42,772 nucleotides of DNA, taken from Bacteroidia bacterium. GTDB taxonomy: Bacteria > Bacteroidota > Bacteroidia > B-17B0 > Aurantibacillaceae. Of this stretch, positions 41,761 through 42,772 are shown piece by piece (the stretch's first letter is position 1; the number at the start of each line of letters is the position of its first letter). The position numbers and the translations under genes are program-made. Location: contig JACMNO010000027.1 of the NCBI GenBank assembly GCA_014378485.1, forward strand, positions 1 to 42,772, given 5' to 3'. The notes under the pieces were generated by a model, which was not told the DNA's origin, ran no database searches, and saw only the letters and a list, made by a program, of their open reading frames with translations.

Positions 41761-42430
41761 TTACTTAGTAATTGTTTTGCTGCAGGAAATATAAGTGTTT
41801 CCCAAATAGCATATTCTTTTGCTGAAGGGTGCAAGCCATCTGCGGCTACAAGCTCTTTATTGTTTTTCATTTGTTGAGATATTGGGAAAATATCTACACA
41901 CATTAAACCTCTTTTTTTTGCTTCAGATTTTATAATGTCATTAAATTCTGAAATACCTTTTGAAATATCTCGTCCGCTTCCATATAACTTTCCTTGAGGT
42001 ATTACTCCAAAATCAGGAATGGTAATTAAGAGCAGGTGCTTCTTGTTACTTAATTTTTTTGTATTTCGTCAATACTATAATTCAGATTTTTATGATATGT
42101 TTCAATATCTACTTGCCTTACCCAATCATTTACCCCAATTAATAATGTTGCAAAATCAAGGTTACTTGTTTTTAATAATGGCAATTCAACATCAATAATA
42201 TTTTGAGTTGTAAACCCGTTACGCGATGGATTAGCAATTAATTCCGTTGCAATACCCAAAGCCGTCAGATGTTTGGTTAAAATGTTTGGCCAATGTTCAT
42301 TAGTGTTTGAGGTACCTGTACAAATAGTATACGAATCTCCAAAAGCAAAATAGATAATTGGTTTTGGAGATTCTTGTTTCTTAGAAACAAACAACATTAG
42401 TATCAAAATTATGATTGATAGTATCTTCAT
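41761..42430 (-). pseudogene. SGNH/GDSL hydrolase gene split by a frameshift
   Basis: The N-terminal frame (42050-42430) encodes 126 aa: a signal-like segment, block I FAFGDSYT (nucleophile Ser33) and block III GVNDW, then stops in SIDEIQKN. The continuation in the adjacent frame, ending at 41761, reads SNKKHLLLITIPDFGVIPQG... to VAADGLHPSAKEYAIWETL and carries block V with the catalytic Asp and His (DGLHPS). The frames join by a -1 shift or one missing base in the A7 run near 42054-42060. Without rejoining, the product lacks Asp and His. The gene may be inactive, wrongly sequenced, or read by slippage. The lipobox position reads LFVSKK without the usual Cys. Confidence 0.8.
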
Positions 42431-42470
42431 GTTAATTATAGACGATAAATAGTATAAAAGAGATTAAAAT

Positions 42471-42772
42471 TTAGTTCCTTGTATTTAAAATATCGATAAC
42501 ATCTTTTAAAGTACAATTTTTCGCCTGCAATAAAATTAAATAGTGAAAAAGTAAATCAGCGGCTTCGCCTTTAAATAAATCAGCATTATTGTCTTTTGCC
42601 TCAATTACTACTTCTACAGCCTCTTCACCAACTTTTTGCGCAATTTTATTAATGCCTTTGGCAAATAAGGAAGATGTGTAAGAGTTATCTGTCGGATTAT
42701 TTTTTCTGTCCCTGATAATGGTTTCTAATTTGGTTAAAAAATTTGCAGATACATTTGTCTCATTAAAACAAG
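42471..42772 (-). CDS. hisIE: Histidine biosynthesis bifunctional protein HisIE, C-terminal part
   Basis: The gene is cut by the window's right edge (5' end missing). On the minus strand it reads CFNETNVSANFLTKLETIIR at the edge, the end of a HisI (phosphoribosyl-AMP cyclohydrolase) domain and linker. The HisE (phosphoribosyl-ATP pyrophosphatase) domain follows: SYTSSLFAKGINKIAQKVGEE, AVEVVIEAKDNNADLFKGEA, ADLLFHYLILLQ. The protein ends DVIDILNTRN. These enzymes carry out steps two and three of histidine synthesis in the cytosol. The frame is intact as far as seen. Confidence 0.92.
   Translation of the reverse strand, partial: CFNETNVSANFLTKLETIIRDRKNNPTDNSYTSSLFAKGINKIAQKVGEEAVEVVIEAKDNNADLFKGEAADLLFHYLILLQAKNCTLKDVIDILNTRN

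Overview
This is an AT-rich segment of a Bacteroidota chromosome. The evidence is several secreted proteins with type IX secretion (T9SS) sorting domains of both type A and type B, SCKK-type lipoboxes, TAnnTTTG-like promoter boxes, an ABC permease/M1 peptidase fusion, and an EF-P tip loop of the form PGNLRAF. I cannot place it more precisely than phylum. I see no rRNA, tRNA, CRISPR array, prophage or transposase gene. The accessory content is short non-coding repeats.

Layout. 1-385: a truncated non-coding mobile repeat behind glmS. 386-5631: glmS and a TIGR01777 epimerase (minus), then a plus-strand run of 2Fe-2S ferredoxin-like protein, unknown 113-aa protein, T9SS surface protein and GNAT acetyltransferase. 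5698-11588: a compact iron-uptake-like operon (DUF4856 lipoprotein, imelysin lipoprotein, HTTM membrane protein, TonB-dependent receptor). Two identically spaced ATACC-N8-GGTAT inverted repeats precede its first two genes. 11612-16122: bestrophin and hemE (minus), a small secreted protein, and a secreted M1 peptidase. 16197-22259: ispE, accA-efp and a FecCD/BtuCD-type ABC transporter, with large structured repeats between them. One repeat block of about 0.96 kb separates the binding-protein gene from its permease and ATPase genes. 22260-30202: binding protein, then a minus-strand operon of three T9SS proteins ending in an orphan histidine kinase. 30403-37094: Kup potassium transporter, ABC ATPase, and the permease-M1 fusion. 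37115-38070: a head-to-head pair of a second repeat family and a beta-barrel protein. 38111-41659: a Tat cluster (CMD protein and tatC on minus; two ferritin-like proteins and tatA on plus). 41761-42772: a frameshifted SGNH esterase and the 3' part of hisIE.

The most unusual content is the repeat system. A unit of about 0.5 kb occurs at 16197-16712 and 21337-22144. It is built from nested hairpins whose arms differ between copies by compensatory changes, so structure rather than protein appears to be conserved. The second copy carries a nested 306-bp MITE-like element (21579-21884) with 12-bp terminal inverted repeats and a 6-bp TATGTA direct repeat. The first copy supplies the matching uninterrupted site. 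A truncated, inverted relative of that MITE lies at 1-268. Other points of interest are the shared operator candidates in the iron operon and the Tat cluster, where a ferritin-like lipoprotein has an RL instead of an RR motif and TatC has Ala at a normally conserved Glu.
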